Shown here: in pieces, positions 22,641-32,831 of the stretch
Numbering within the stretch: position 1 is the stretch's first letter
Layout: each line of letters starts with the position of its first letter
DNA from: Castanea sativa
Lineage: Eukaryota; Streptophyta; Magnoliopsida; Fagales; Fagaceae
Length of the DNA: 64,000 nt
Assembly (NCBI RefSeq): GCF_040712315.1
Contig: NC_134013.1
Span: forward strand, 18,387,001-18,451,000
Reading direction: 5' to 3'
The notes under the pieces: model-generated
The model's input: only the letters and a program-made list of their open reading frames with translations
Told to the model about the DNA's origin: nothing
The model's database searches: none
Program-made: the position numbers and the translations under genes

Positions 22641-24314
22641 CAACTATCAGTTAGCGTAACAATCTCCATAATTACAGCCTTGAATATTATTGATACCCAT
22701 TTTCGCGACACATTTTCTACAAGTCTGATTCAACCAAGCCCGATTTTCTTATGGGCTCAATTCATGTATTATATTTTATTTTATTCTTTTAAGCATGGCC
22801 CAAGCCAATGTGACTTATGGGGGAAATTGAGGAAGTGTGGTTTGGAGGGTATGGGTTAGTTTCTTTAGGATCTTTTGCATGAGCCCAGATCAAATGTGCT
22901 ACCAAGTGGGCAAGGGACAATGATAACACCTTAGGCTCTTGGAGAAGGTCTTGTATCCAAAATTTCCACCTCAAAAGAGCTTTTATGCTCTGGCTGATTG
23001 TGGCCCAACTATTCTGCTCTACCATTTTTTGCCTAAAACACATAGCTAACCCTAAGTGGCTGGCCTTGTCTGCTGCAACAACCAAATGCAATCTCCAAGG
23101 ACCTGCCATGTCTAGGAAACATCAACCCATGAATTTAGGGTACTTTATTTCCCAAATTATACAAAAAGCAAGGCATCCCTCTTGCCCAATTAAATCAAAT
23201 CTAACCATAACTTCTTTGATTAATACCTTGTGGTTCAAAGTCTCTTCTATTGACCAAAAAACAATCACTTAGAGCACCCCCAAGTTCAAAACAAAAGGCC
23301 CCAATCAGATTCAAAAGGCACTAACCACGTTCTACCCACATACCTGAAACTTCAGAGCAAAAGCCTATTTAGCCAATCAACAATCTCACAATTCCAAAGC
23401 TTGGGGTGGAAATTTGGGTACAAGGGAACCTTCCCTCTCTTCCTCACAATTTCTCTCAATTTCCTCTTCTCGTTAACTGTGGGTCGAAGTTTCAGACCTG
23501 TTGAATCACGTCTTCCTCATAGAGTTGAAACTTGAGAGCAAAAACCTATTGAGCTAGGAAACATTCTCGCAATTCTGAACCTTAGGGGTGAAAATATAGG
23601 TACAGGGGAACCTTCCCTCTCTTCTTCACAACCTCTCTCAATTTCCTTTTCTCGTTGACTGTGGGTCTAAATATCAAGCATGTTATGTTTTTATGCTTTT
23701 TCTGCACTTTTGTAATTAGCATTTTGATTCTCTTTTGTCAAAGCACCACTAGCCTTTTTGTTCATTATATAATTGGAATTTTGGGCTTGATTCTCCACAA
23801 TAAACACTTCTAAAAAACCCAATCAGAGATTTGGGTCATTCTTGCATTTTCAGCCCTTGTCGCAAAACATCTCCAACAACCATAACAATAATAAAAAAAA
23901 GATCCCAGCTAACATAATCATAGACTTGCAGCGTAGAGAGGAAGAACAAAGCTGTAAAAGAAGCTTCTTTCTACTTAAAACAATGTCGTAGCTTCATTTA
24001 CTAAAACATTTTCGTTATAGGCATTAGGCAACACTATCACTTAAATCAGTAATCCAAATGATGTTGTGTATTTCAACTCTAAACTCACCGTTTGATTGCT
24101 GACATATAATATGACCTCTAGAATTTTAAGTGCCATTAGAGTCTTATGTTCTTCCTCTTTCACAATCTACAAACAAAGAATTAAAATAAGAACATTTTAA
24201 TAGAGACAGTTATACTAGTAAGCCAAATTGTGCACGTTTTCCCAAATTATAACTTAAATAAGATGAGAAATTAAAAATTCATACCTTTGGGTCTCCCTTC
24301 TCATAAAAGAGCAT
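22641..24314. other. Repeat-derived intergenic DNA with a 181-bp tandem duplication
   Basis: No intact gene is seen. The minus strand at 23109-22789 has a 106-codon frame with a faint resemblance to the RNase H tail of a plant LINE (ALLRWKFWIQDLL, AHLVAHLIWAHAKD), too degenerate to call firmly. About 23343-23523 and 23524-23690 form a diverged tandem duplication (GAGAGCAAAA(G/A)CCTATT, GGGAACCTTCCCTCTCTTC, TTTCTCGTTGACTGTGGGTC). Confidence 0.45.
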
Positions 24315-24323
24315 GTATGGATC

Positions 24324-25317
24324 AAGGAAGTTGATTCCGTACCGTACCGGCCGGTACCGCCGATATTTACCGTTCTGATAGCTCCACCGGTACAGAAAGA
24401 TGGTTGTTTCGTTCTGGTTTAAATACCGGTCATACCGGATCGTTCCGGCCATACCGGAAAAAATACCGCATTTCGGCTAGTAAATGCATACCGGACCGAA
24501 ACAAGAAAAAGAAGAAGAAAAAAAAAAAAAAAAACATTCTCACTCTCTCATCTCTCCACTCACCGGCGTCAATCGAATGATCTTCTTGACTTGCAAAACC
24601 GGCGTTCTCTTTCTCTCTATCAGATTTACTTTCTTTTTTCCTCCGGCGTTCACTTTCTCTCTTTCCTCCAACGTTATCTTTCTCTCTGATTAGCTTTCTC
24701 TTTTCTCTTCTTGGTTCGTCCAACACTCCAACTGAAGCCAGCCTTGATTTGCTTTCAGCTTCTTTAAACAGCCAATGACAGCTTGCAAAGTTTATTAATA
24801 AAGTCAAAAGTAACTTTTTTATGTCAGATTTTTTTTTTTTAAAATTATTTTCCAGCCCCTAAGACTTGTAAAAGTCCTCTCAAATGTCTCTCAAATGTCA
24901 GTTGTTTTATTTTTTTTGTTTAAGCCCTCAGCTAGTTCACGTGAAAGGTAAGCTTTCTCTTCTTCTTTTTTTCTTTTTTTTTTCTTTTTTTTTTTTTTTT
25001 TTTTTTGAGAAGGCGTGAAAGGTAAGCTTAGTATTTTAAATTTAACTTGATTTTTAATTTTTTTTATAGATATAGATGTATAAACTTGGGCTTGGGCTTG
25101 GGCTTGGGCTTGGGCTTGGGCTTGTGTTGGGTTTAAGATTATAAATTAGTTTAATCTATGAATTTATATATATATATATATGGGTTTTAAATACTATTTT
25201 TATTTATATATATCTAGCGGTAAACCCGAAACGGTACACCGATATTGACCGGTATCAGAAATATATCGTACCACTAGTTAAACTGGTACAGCCTCCAGTA
25301 CGGTATTGACTCCCTTG
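24324..25317. mobile_element. Mutator-like element with 9-bp target duplication
   Basis: GTATGGATC is duplicated perfectly at 24315-24323 and 25318-25326. The left end AAGGAAGTTGATTCCGTAC and the reverse complement of the right end AAGGGAGTCAATACCGTAC are inverted repeats. The ends are rich in CCGGTACCG/GGTATCGG motifs. The interior (994 bp in all) has no transposase. It contains a CT-rich stretch, a (GGGCTT)n run at about 25088-25126 and a later 59-bp retro-insertion at 24956-25014. Related ends occur at 39728 and 45752. Confidence 0.72.
24956..25014 (-). mobile_element. Short retro-insertion (poly-T plus GAGAAGGC)
   Basis: A 59-bp T-rich insert is flanked by a perfect 15-bp direct repeat, GTGAAAGGTAAGCTT, at 24941-24955 and 25015-25029. 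It lies inside the Mutator-like element and so is younger than it. Interpretation as an abortive target-primed insertion follows from the poly-A (minus strand) and the target duplication. Confidence 0.68.
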
Positions 25318-25326
25318 GTATGGATC

Positions 25327-25609
25327 CTCTTTATGCTTAATTTTCTCAACCAAGTAGCTAAGTTCAAAGTTATAAAAAGGTGGTAAATTTTCTTTCAGAT
25401 AGAATTGTTTATAGAAGATAACTTATCACAACTCACAAGTTAGAAATGACTTAACGCAGTGTTTACGAAAACACAACCATCCATCATTATGCCTGATGTA
25501 GGAGATGTAATTTCCATCGATTCGCATCAGCACTCCATACAATGTATAAAAATGTCTTTGTCAAATCAAGTTTTTAACACTAGATATGAACATCTTACTA
25601 ATCACTGAC
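25327..25609. other. Spacer between two TIR elements
   Basis: About 280 bp of AT-rich DNA with no recognisable feature. The stretch on the other side of element A (26447-26779) is likewise without a recognised gene. Confidence 0.4.
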
Positions 25610-25612
25610 TAA

Positions 25613-26443
25613 GAGCATATGCATCAGTGGATGCAAAATTTTTGTAAATTTGTATGAAAAAACCTACTTTTTTCTATTTTACACTCTCATTTTTACAAAA
25701 CACCCACATCAGTTTGTCTATTATATACATTTATTCAAATAAAATATTCATCTTCACCCACCATCAACGATCAATCCACACCCACTATCAATTCACCTAG
25801 CCACCATCATCAACCCACCATCATCAAGCACCATCACCCCAAAACCCACTGATCAAATAGAAAATCTAAAATTGATCAAACAAAAAAATTAAAAAGGATC
25901 AAAGGTAAGTGAGATTGTATCGGTGAGTAAGCTTTGGAGATTGTATCGATGAGTAAGCTTTGGAGATCGTACCGGTGAGTTAGCTTCCGCGATCGTATTA
26001 GTGAGTGAGCTTCAGCGGTGATCGGCGGCGGCACGGCGAGAGCAAAGGTGGCACAGCTTGCTTCTTCGACAGCTTGCTTCTTCGTTCATCAGTGGCGGCG
26101 CTGTGATTCACTCATCAATGGCGGTGCTGGACTGATCGGTGAGCGTGAGGCTGAACTAATCGGTGATTGATGAGAGTGGCGGGACTGATTGATGGACTAA
26201 GGGACCGAGATAGAACGAGAGAGAGGTGAGAGTGAGAAGCTGAGAGAGTGAGGTGAAGGAGAGAGAAAAAAATGTAAAATATTAAATACAAGAGCTACAG
26301 TAACCGTGTATATATACACGGTTACTGTAGCACTTGTGCATAAATGCACAATTTTATACCCACTGATGTGAGTGTTTTTTGGGTCAAAATGTGGTGTTTT
26401 TTTTCTATTATGCAAGACTTTGCATCCACTAATGTGGATGCTC
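25613..26443. mobile_element. TIR element 'A' with subterminal palindrome
   Basis: The left end GAGCATATGCATCAGTGGATG and the reverse complement of the right end GAGCATCCACATTAGTGGATG are inverted repeats extending inward about 30 bp. TAA flanks both sides (25610-25612 and 26444-26446). A perfect 38-bp palindrome is at 26294-26331. The interior contains three near-repeats of GATTGTATCGGTGAGTAAGC and a GC-richer segment (about 25985-26150) that could be captured host DNA, which I cannot identify. The terminal 200 bp on the right match element B (36395-37444) in inverse orientation. Superfamily is uncertain; a 3-bp TAA duplication favours PIF/Harbinger. Confidence 0.65.
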
Positions 26444-26777
26444 TAACAAAAGAATCAAACAAACAAAACTATAGCATACATTTCTATTCGGATCTCTAAG
26501 AATGATATTAGTTTCATAAATGAAGGACTTTGTTTCCAACTATCCATCATTGTCAGCCAATAGCTGCCATTTGAAGGCCAAAATTTGAGGCAGCTTAGTA
26601 AAAATGTGGGTTTTTTCACAACAAAATTACAAAGTATACAAAAAACATCAGCCATGTTGCCAACAAGAAATTGCTCAAGAGCATCTATAAGTCGCTCACT
26701 AATATCCAAATCAATGACCACAAATTCCATTAATTGCGTCCATGAATGTGAACAATCGTAGGGGCGTCAAACTGAAA

Positions 26778-26779
<2 letters not shown>

Positions 26780-26852
<73 letters not shown>
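26780..26852. repeat. (AT)n microsatellite at the left edge of the virus insert
   Basis: An uninterrupted AT dinucleotide run of about 73 bp. Virus-derived sequence starts directly after it. A similar run closes the insert at 34310-34377. Confidence 0.9.
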
Positions 26853-26855
<3 letters not shown>

Positions 26856-27619
26856 CCTATGGTGATATTTTCAGCACTATTAAGAAAATTGGAATTAATA
26901 TGTGCAATGATGAAAAATGGTTAAAACAACAGTTAAAAGATAAAAAGAAAGCTAAATATAAAATGGGTAATTTCTGTGAACAATATGGTTTACCTCCTAT
27001 TGCCCCTTCCAGGCAAAAAGGAAAAAGTAAACATGATAAGGTTTACAAAAGTCATTCCCATAAAAAGTATAAAAGAACCCACTTTGTTAAACCCAATAAT
27101 TTTTATGCTAAAAACAAAATTGCTTTTCGAAAACATGATAAACAGAGATCAGGTAAAGGTAAGTGCTTTAACTGTGGCAAATTTGGCCATTTCAGTAAAG
27201 ACTGTACCCAAAAGCCTAGTAAGTTGAGAAATAAGTTGAACATGTTGAACATTAATAATAGTGATCAAAATGAATTATTTCAGATTCTTGAATCTGCTGC
27301 TTCAACTGATTCCTTTGAAGAGGATTTTTCCTCCTCATCTGATTCTGATTATCACTTCCGTAGTGATGTTTCTAAATCTCCTAATATTAAACTTGGCTGT
27401 AGAGATTCTTGTTGTAATGTGATTAAATCTGTTAAAATGTTAACCAAAAGTAAAGAGAATGATGATTTACTATTAACCATGATAAGTAAAATTGAAGATC
27501 CTAATTTGCAGAAAGATTATCTTGATAAGTTTTTGAAAAACTTAACAAAAGAAGATAAGGTTAAAAAACCTAATTCTACGATAAGTTTTGAAGAAACTCT
27601 GAAAAGATTTAATAAAAAT
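26853..27619 (+). pseudogene. Caulimovirid capsid region, partial duplicate
   Basis: About 770 bp nearly identical (around 98-99%) to 28436-29205. It carries the zinc knuckle CFNCGKFGHFSKDC at about 27166-27207, preceded by a Lys-rich RNA-binding-like stretch and followed by a Ser/Asp-rich segment. Both ends are cut: the left at the (AT)n tract and the right at the junction with the inverted piece. The open frame runs on through the junction into antisense sequence, so its last 70 codons are not viral protein. Confidence 0.8.
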
Positions 27620-27977
27620 ACTTTGGCTCAGGTCCTAGAGAGAGTTCTAGGAGTTTTGGTATGTGTTAATAATTTCTTGTTCAGACAAACCATCAATATT
27701 CCATTCATAAAGTTTATCAGCAGAAACAGAAAATTGAGTTTGAGAAGATCTTTCTTCAAACTGTACATCAGGAGGAGTAGGTTTAGTATACCAGTTTTTT
27801 GTAAAAGACGTGGGATTGGGTTTTCCAACAAATCTTTTAATTTCCGGTAAACTTATGTCATCATAAAAAACATTTTTGGAAGATTTTGAAGATAATGAGT
27901 CAGAATTTGTATCATCATCAGAAACAATTTCTTTCTCATTTCTTGAAATAGCACAAGCAGCACTTTTAGAAGTAGAA
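27620..27977 (-). pseudogene. Inverted caulimovirid polyprotein fragment
   Basis: On the minus strand this fragment reads through DDISLPEIKRF, WYTKPTPPDVQFEER and YEWNIDGLSEQEIINTY, a segment I place between the movement protein and capsid regions of petuvirus-like polyproteins. It is head-to-head with the capsid piece that starts at 27978, where the two would normally be collinear, so an inversion lies exactly at this junction. At its other end, 27630-27649 is the perfect reverse complement of 20 nt of the leader-like segment (32182-32201). Confidence 0.7.
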
Positions 27978-30440
27978 GTCTGCCTTGATCATCCTGATAT
28001 TGTTGATTTGCTTGCATCTGGTTTTACTGGTTGTCTTCGCGGATGGTGGGATTCACATCTCACAGAAGAATCCAGAGAATCTATTAAACATGTTGTTAAA
28101 AGAGATACTGATGGTATGCCTATTTTTGATCAAACTATTAACCGTGGTGTTCCTGATGGTGTCAATACTTTGGTTTACACCATTCTTAAACATTTTATTG
28201 GTACTCCTTCCAATATTTCGTCTCGAATTTCTGATTATTTGAATAATTTGAGATGTCCTACTATGTCTGATTACAGATGGTACCAAGATGTATTCACTTC
28301 CAGAGTCATGCTCAGAAAGGACTCTACGAAGCCTTATTGGAAAGAGAAGTTTATTGACGGTCTGCCTCCTATTTTTGCTCATAAGGTAAAAAATGAATTA
28401 ATTGGTAAAAATGATTCTATTGACTTTGATAATTTAACCTATGGTGATATTTTCAGCACTATTAAGAAAATTGGAATTAATATGTGCAATGATGAAAAAT
28501 GGTTAAAACAACAGTTAAAAGATAAAAAGAAAGCTAAATATGAAATGGGTAATTTCTGTGAACAATATGGCTTACCTCCTATTGCCCCTTCCAGGCAAAA
28601 AGGAAAAAGTAAACATGATAAGGTTTACAAAAGTCATTCCCATAAAAAGTATAAAAGAACCCACTTTGTTAAACCCAATAATTTTTATGCTAAAAACAAA
28701 ACTGCTTTTCGAAAACATGATAAACAGAGATCAGGTAAAGGTAAGTGCTTTAACTGTGGCAAATTTGGCCATTTCAGTAAAGACTGTACCCAAAAGCCTG
28801 GTAAGTTGAGAAATAAGTTGAACATGTTGAACATTAATAATAGTGATCAAAATGAATTATTTCAAATTCTTGAATCTGCTGTCATTTCAATCGATTCCTT
28901 TGAAGAGGATTTTTCCTCCTCATCTGATTCTGATTATCACTCCCGTAGTGATGTTTCTAAATCTCCTAATATTAAACTTGGCGGTAGAGATTCTTGTTGT
29001 AATGTGATTAAATCTATTAAAATGTTAACCAAAAGTAAAGAGAATGATGATTTACTATTAACCATGATAAGTAAAATTGAAGATCCTAATTTGCAGAAAG
29101 ATTATCTTGATAAGTTTTTGAAAAACTTAACAAAAGAAGATAAGGTTAAAAAACCTAATTCTACGATAAGTTTTGAAGAAACTCTGAAAAGATTTAATAA
29201 AAATAAATCAAAAGAGATAACTGTTAATGATCTTCAACATGAAATAAAAACTGTTAAACAAGAAATAATCCAATTAAAAAATGATGTTAAAACTATTAAA
29301 CATGATAATGATCATCTTAAACAAAAATTGTTAATTCTAAAAATTGATAAAACTATGGATAAGCACCAATCTGATGATGATGAGCAAAAGGACGGAGACG
29401 AGTCTGATCAACAAGCTTCTCCTTCTGGTAATGTTTCTAATCGAACTTTGATTAATTTGATTGACAATCAACTGTCTCTTGTTAAACATATGCTGCCCAA
29501 ATGGTACACTAAAGTCAAAATTGTTGTTGCTCATGATTATGCTTTTGATGTTGTTGCTATGATTGATTCCGGTGCTGATGTTAATTGTATTCAAGAAGGA
29601 CTGATTCCTTCTAAATATTTTGGAAAATCTACTGAAAGATTAGTCTCTGCTAATGGAACTAGAATGAAAATAAAATATGAATTAAATAATGCTCATGTTT
29701 GCCATGATAATGTTTACTTTAAGATCCCTTCTGTACTTGTTAAGAATATGACTGATAAAGTAATTCTTGGTTTGCCTTTTATTAACTCTTTGTATCCTTT
29801 CCTTACTGAGGATGATGGAATTACTACTGATCCCTTTGGACAAAAAGTAAAATTCAAATTTTGTACAAAGTGTGAAACCCATATTAAACATCTTAACTTT
29901 ATTAAACAAAAGGATAGCCCTACTCAATTGCTGCCAACAATTATTGCCGACTGCCACAGTGTCCTGATGAATGATAGATACCATGATAATATGAATATCT
30001 CTTTTGTTGACTCCTTGCATGATGACAAAACCCCTAGTGAAAGGCATATCTTCACCAAAGGTTTTCCTATAATTCCTACGGATGCTAAAACTCATGAAAG
30101 TCTTCTTTGCATGAGACTTTTGACCGAGTCTTCGCTTTGGTCCAAAACTCCCCGTACCATGATATCCTCCTACAAAAATATTCTCCAACTTTCTTTCCAC
30201 AAAATTCTCCAACATAATCATGCTCATTCCAACATTCATTGTCCGGCACAACTATTACATATTCTTATTAAACTTTGGTTTTTGAAACATACTTTTCAAA
30301 AGAATTTTATTGATACTATTGACTCACACTTTTCAAAAAAATATTCTATTATCCTATTAACTATAGCCAACTGGCTTAACATCCTCTCCCTTACTTGGCA
30401 GGACAAAATAAGATTTAATACTACCACTACTAAGTGGAAT
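27978..30440 (+). pseudogene. Caulimovirid capsid-protease region, open but lacking RT
   Basis: The open frame (27876-31187, 1103 codons) has no good ATG. Its first 35 codons are antisense to the inverted fragment, and viral similarity starts near 27978. In order it shows the capsid-like region (GWWDSHLTEES, LNNLRCPTMSDYRWYQDVF), the zinc knuckle CFNCGKFGHFSKDC at 28746-28787, an Asp/Ser-rich linker, a Lys-rich predicted coiled coil (about 29200-29350) and an aspartic protease with the DSGA motif near 29565. After the protease (about 29900) the expected reverse transcriptase and RNase H are absent, yet the frame stays open into unrelated downstream sequence. The capsid would package the genome and the protease would cut the polyprotein. 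Confidence 0.78.
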
Positions 30441-30443
30441 ATT

Positions 30444-31889
30444 ATGACTTCTTCGGCAAAGAAGAGGGACAAGGGGAAAGCACCTGCACAGGACTTTCCT
30501 CAAGACGAAAGGTTCCCAGTGGGATACCCTTTTGTAATGCATGAAGGCGCATCTTCTGGAGTAAAATCCAGTAATGCAACATCCCTTCGTAAGTCCCCAG
30601 AGGTGACATATTCCAGTGGTGATATCATATTAACTTTGCAGGAAATATTGAACACAGACTTGCAATTCCATAATGGAATCTATAGTGAATTACCAGACTC
30701 CATTAAATTCATTCTAGACAATCTTCAAGCTGCTTATTCTTCAGACCACCACAAACTATTCAACAAAACCATGAGAGCACTTGAAATTCACCTTGTTAAC
30801 CTTGCTACCCAAATTATTGACCCTAATACTGAAAATGCAGCCTTTGCCGACCAAATTTTTAATTGCCTTGTTTACGCTCAAAACCATCATGATGAATCAC
30901 ACATGATTAGTCAACTCTTTGGCAAAGAGGAAATCCATTCAATGGATAGAAAGACTATAATGGGTACTGATTTTGCTAGATTGAGTTTAAAAAATCAATC
31001 TTTTCTTAAAAGTGATGTTGCCAACTTGCCTCCAGAAGTACAAACTTGTATTTTTGAAAGCAAGGCTATGACTAAAGATCTTGATCTTTGGTTAAAACAT
31101 TTCAAAACTCTTGTTTCAATTGCTCCTACTATTGTTGAACCTGATGGCCCCAACAGAGGCTACCTGAAAAAGAAATGGGGAAAATAGTTTGGGAGCAGTC
31201 TCAGGGTACATGAAAAAACCCATCCTTTCCTAGGCCTTTTGATTAATTATGAAGATGGTTCTGATGATGATCCTTTTTGGCTTTCTCAAATGTTTGAATC
31301 TGGTTTTGTTAGACTCATCAAATTAACGAGTCATAATCAAATTAACCAGTTCCCTAATATTATCCAAAAGGCTGTTGCAGATGTTGCAGCAACCCCTTAT
31401 GTTTCAATCCGATGTTGGAGTACTTTACCCAAATGGGAAAAGAATAACTGGATGAATGTTCAACCTTCCAAGCATCTTGTTCTTATTAATGGATATACTC
31501 ACCAAGGCCAATGGTATGAAGGCAATGCTTATGTTTCTCATAGACATCCCTATGCTCTTGCAGAATGTTGGAGAAGTTACTTTAATAATCGAATTCTTGA
31601 TGTCTCCGAAGAATTATGGAAAGACTACCATTTCTTTGGCTGCACAGATAGAATTTATGTTTTTGTTAACAAACCTTATACTTCTGCGGTCAGACACTTA
31701 CAATGGGTAGAACATGATGACCCAAGAATATTCCTCACAAGAGATCCTATTCACGAACCATTAATGTATTGCGGTTTCTGCAACCAATATTCAACCTATC
31801 ATGAACATGAATGCAATGATGATCCCCCATGGGATCCCTTTCCAGGAGACCCTTATGCTGGTTACCCGTCTGATGCAGCTTCCACTTAG
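30444..31889 (+). pseudogene. Caulimovirid downstream frame of unknown function, one stop
   Basis: From the ATG at 30444 a Lys/Ala-rich start (SSAKKRDKGKAPAQ) leads into a frame of about 480 codons interrupted by TAG at 31185-31187. After the stop the same frame continues to 31889 with aromatic-rich sequence (WSTLPKWEKNNWM, GYTHQGQWYEG) and a Cys/His-containing tail (YCGFCNQY, YHEHEC). I do not recognise the family. Position downstream of the polyprotein suggests the last viral gene. The partial duplicate at 32258-32580 has a sense codon at the position of this stop, so the stop arose in this copy. Confidence 0.6.
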
Positions 31890-32049
31890 AAGCATTTTGA
31901 TGCTACTATTTGCCGACGATACTTTCCTGATAATGATCTATTGTTGACTATTCCAAAAGACAAAATTATTCTGATACTTTTGGCACTACCAGCCAACCTA
32001 CTTTCGGTCTCAAAAGCCGATTTGATTCCTTCCGGATATTGCGCTCCTA

Positions 32050-32250
32050 TTGCCCCTCACGGGTCCTGATGTAAATAGTAAAATGTCATTATTTACTTTG
32101 TACTGTTTACTACTTTATTCACTTATATAAGGGGGGTTGTCCCTTATTATTAAACTCAGAATCTTTTTCTAGGATTTCCCTTAGAACTCTCTCTAGGACC
32201 TCTTTAGATCAAGATATCTCACTACAAAGCTTGTAACTAGGAACCAGGAC
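32050..32250 (+). promoter_or_regulatory. Caulimovirid intergenic region: TATA box and leader start
   Basis: Non-coding DNA following the last viral frame. TATATAA at 32124-32130 is followed by a G-run and a pyrimidine-rich segment, resembling the full-length-transcript promoters of pararetroviruses. The 20 nt at 32182-32201 recur, inverted, at 27630-27649. I did not find a clear initiator-tRNA primer-binding site here. Confidence 0.55.
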
Positions 32251-32257
32251 TACTATA

Positions 32258-32580
32258 ATGGGTACTGATTTTGCTAGATTGAGTTTAAAAAATCAATCTT
32301 TTCTTAAAAGTGCTGTTGCCAACTTGCCTCCAGAAGTACAAACTTGTATTTTTGAAAGCAAGGCTATGACTAAAGATCTTGATCTTTGGTTAAAACATTT
32401 CAAAACTCTTGTTTCAATTGCTCCTACTATTGTTGAACCTGATGGCCCCAACAGAGGCTACCTAGAAAAGAAATGGGGAAAATACTTTGGGAGCAGTCTC
32501 AGGGTACATGAAAAAACCCATCCTTTCCTAGGCCTTTTGATTAATTATGAAGATGGTTCTGATGATGATCCTTTTTGGCT
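32258..32580 (+). pseudogene. Second copy of part of the caulimovirid downstream frame
   Basis: About 323 bp match 30958-31280 at around 99%, with only a few substitutions. The left junction follows the leader-like segment and the right junction is at 32580/32581, where non-viral-looking DNA begins. This duplication places the start of a leader directly in front of an internal piece of a coding frame, which cannot be an original viral arrangement. Confidence 0.8.
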
Positions 32581-32831
32581 TGTTGTTGTGTCTTTCATCT
32601 TCTGTCCGTGTCTACCTGACCTTGTGATACTTCGTTGTTGTGTCGATCTCACCGTCGTTGGCGCCACCGCCATTGTAAAAAGTCCCAGATCCGAACAGTA
32701 AGGCCCGTGAAGCCAGGAGAGCGTGAGGGCGTGAGAGGAATAGGGTTGATGTCCGGTATGTGTTACGAAATGCAACGGTTGTGAGAAAAACATAATAATT
32801 GAGTGTTATAACTAAGTTAGATATTGATAGG
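32581..32831. other. Non-viral-looking filler inside the virus insert
   Basis: About 250 bp between the duplicated downstream fragment and the movement protein. To about 32770 it is richer in G and C than the surrounding viral DNA and has no recognisable viral frame. It may be captured host DNA from integration or repair, or an unrecognised part of the viral leader. Confidence 0.4.

Noticed and set aside
26455..26730. 91-codon minus-strand frame next to the virus insert
   Set aside because: It has no viral or host domain that I recognise and lies outside the AT run that bounds the insert.
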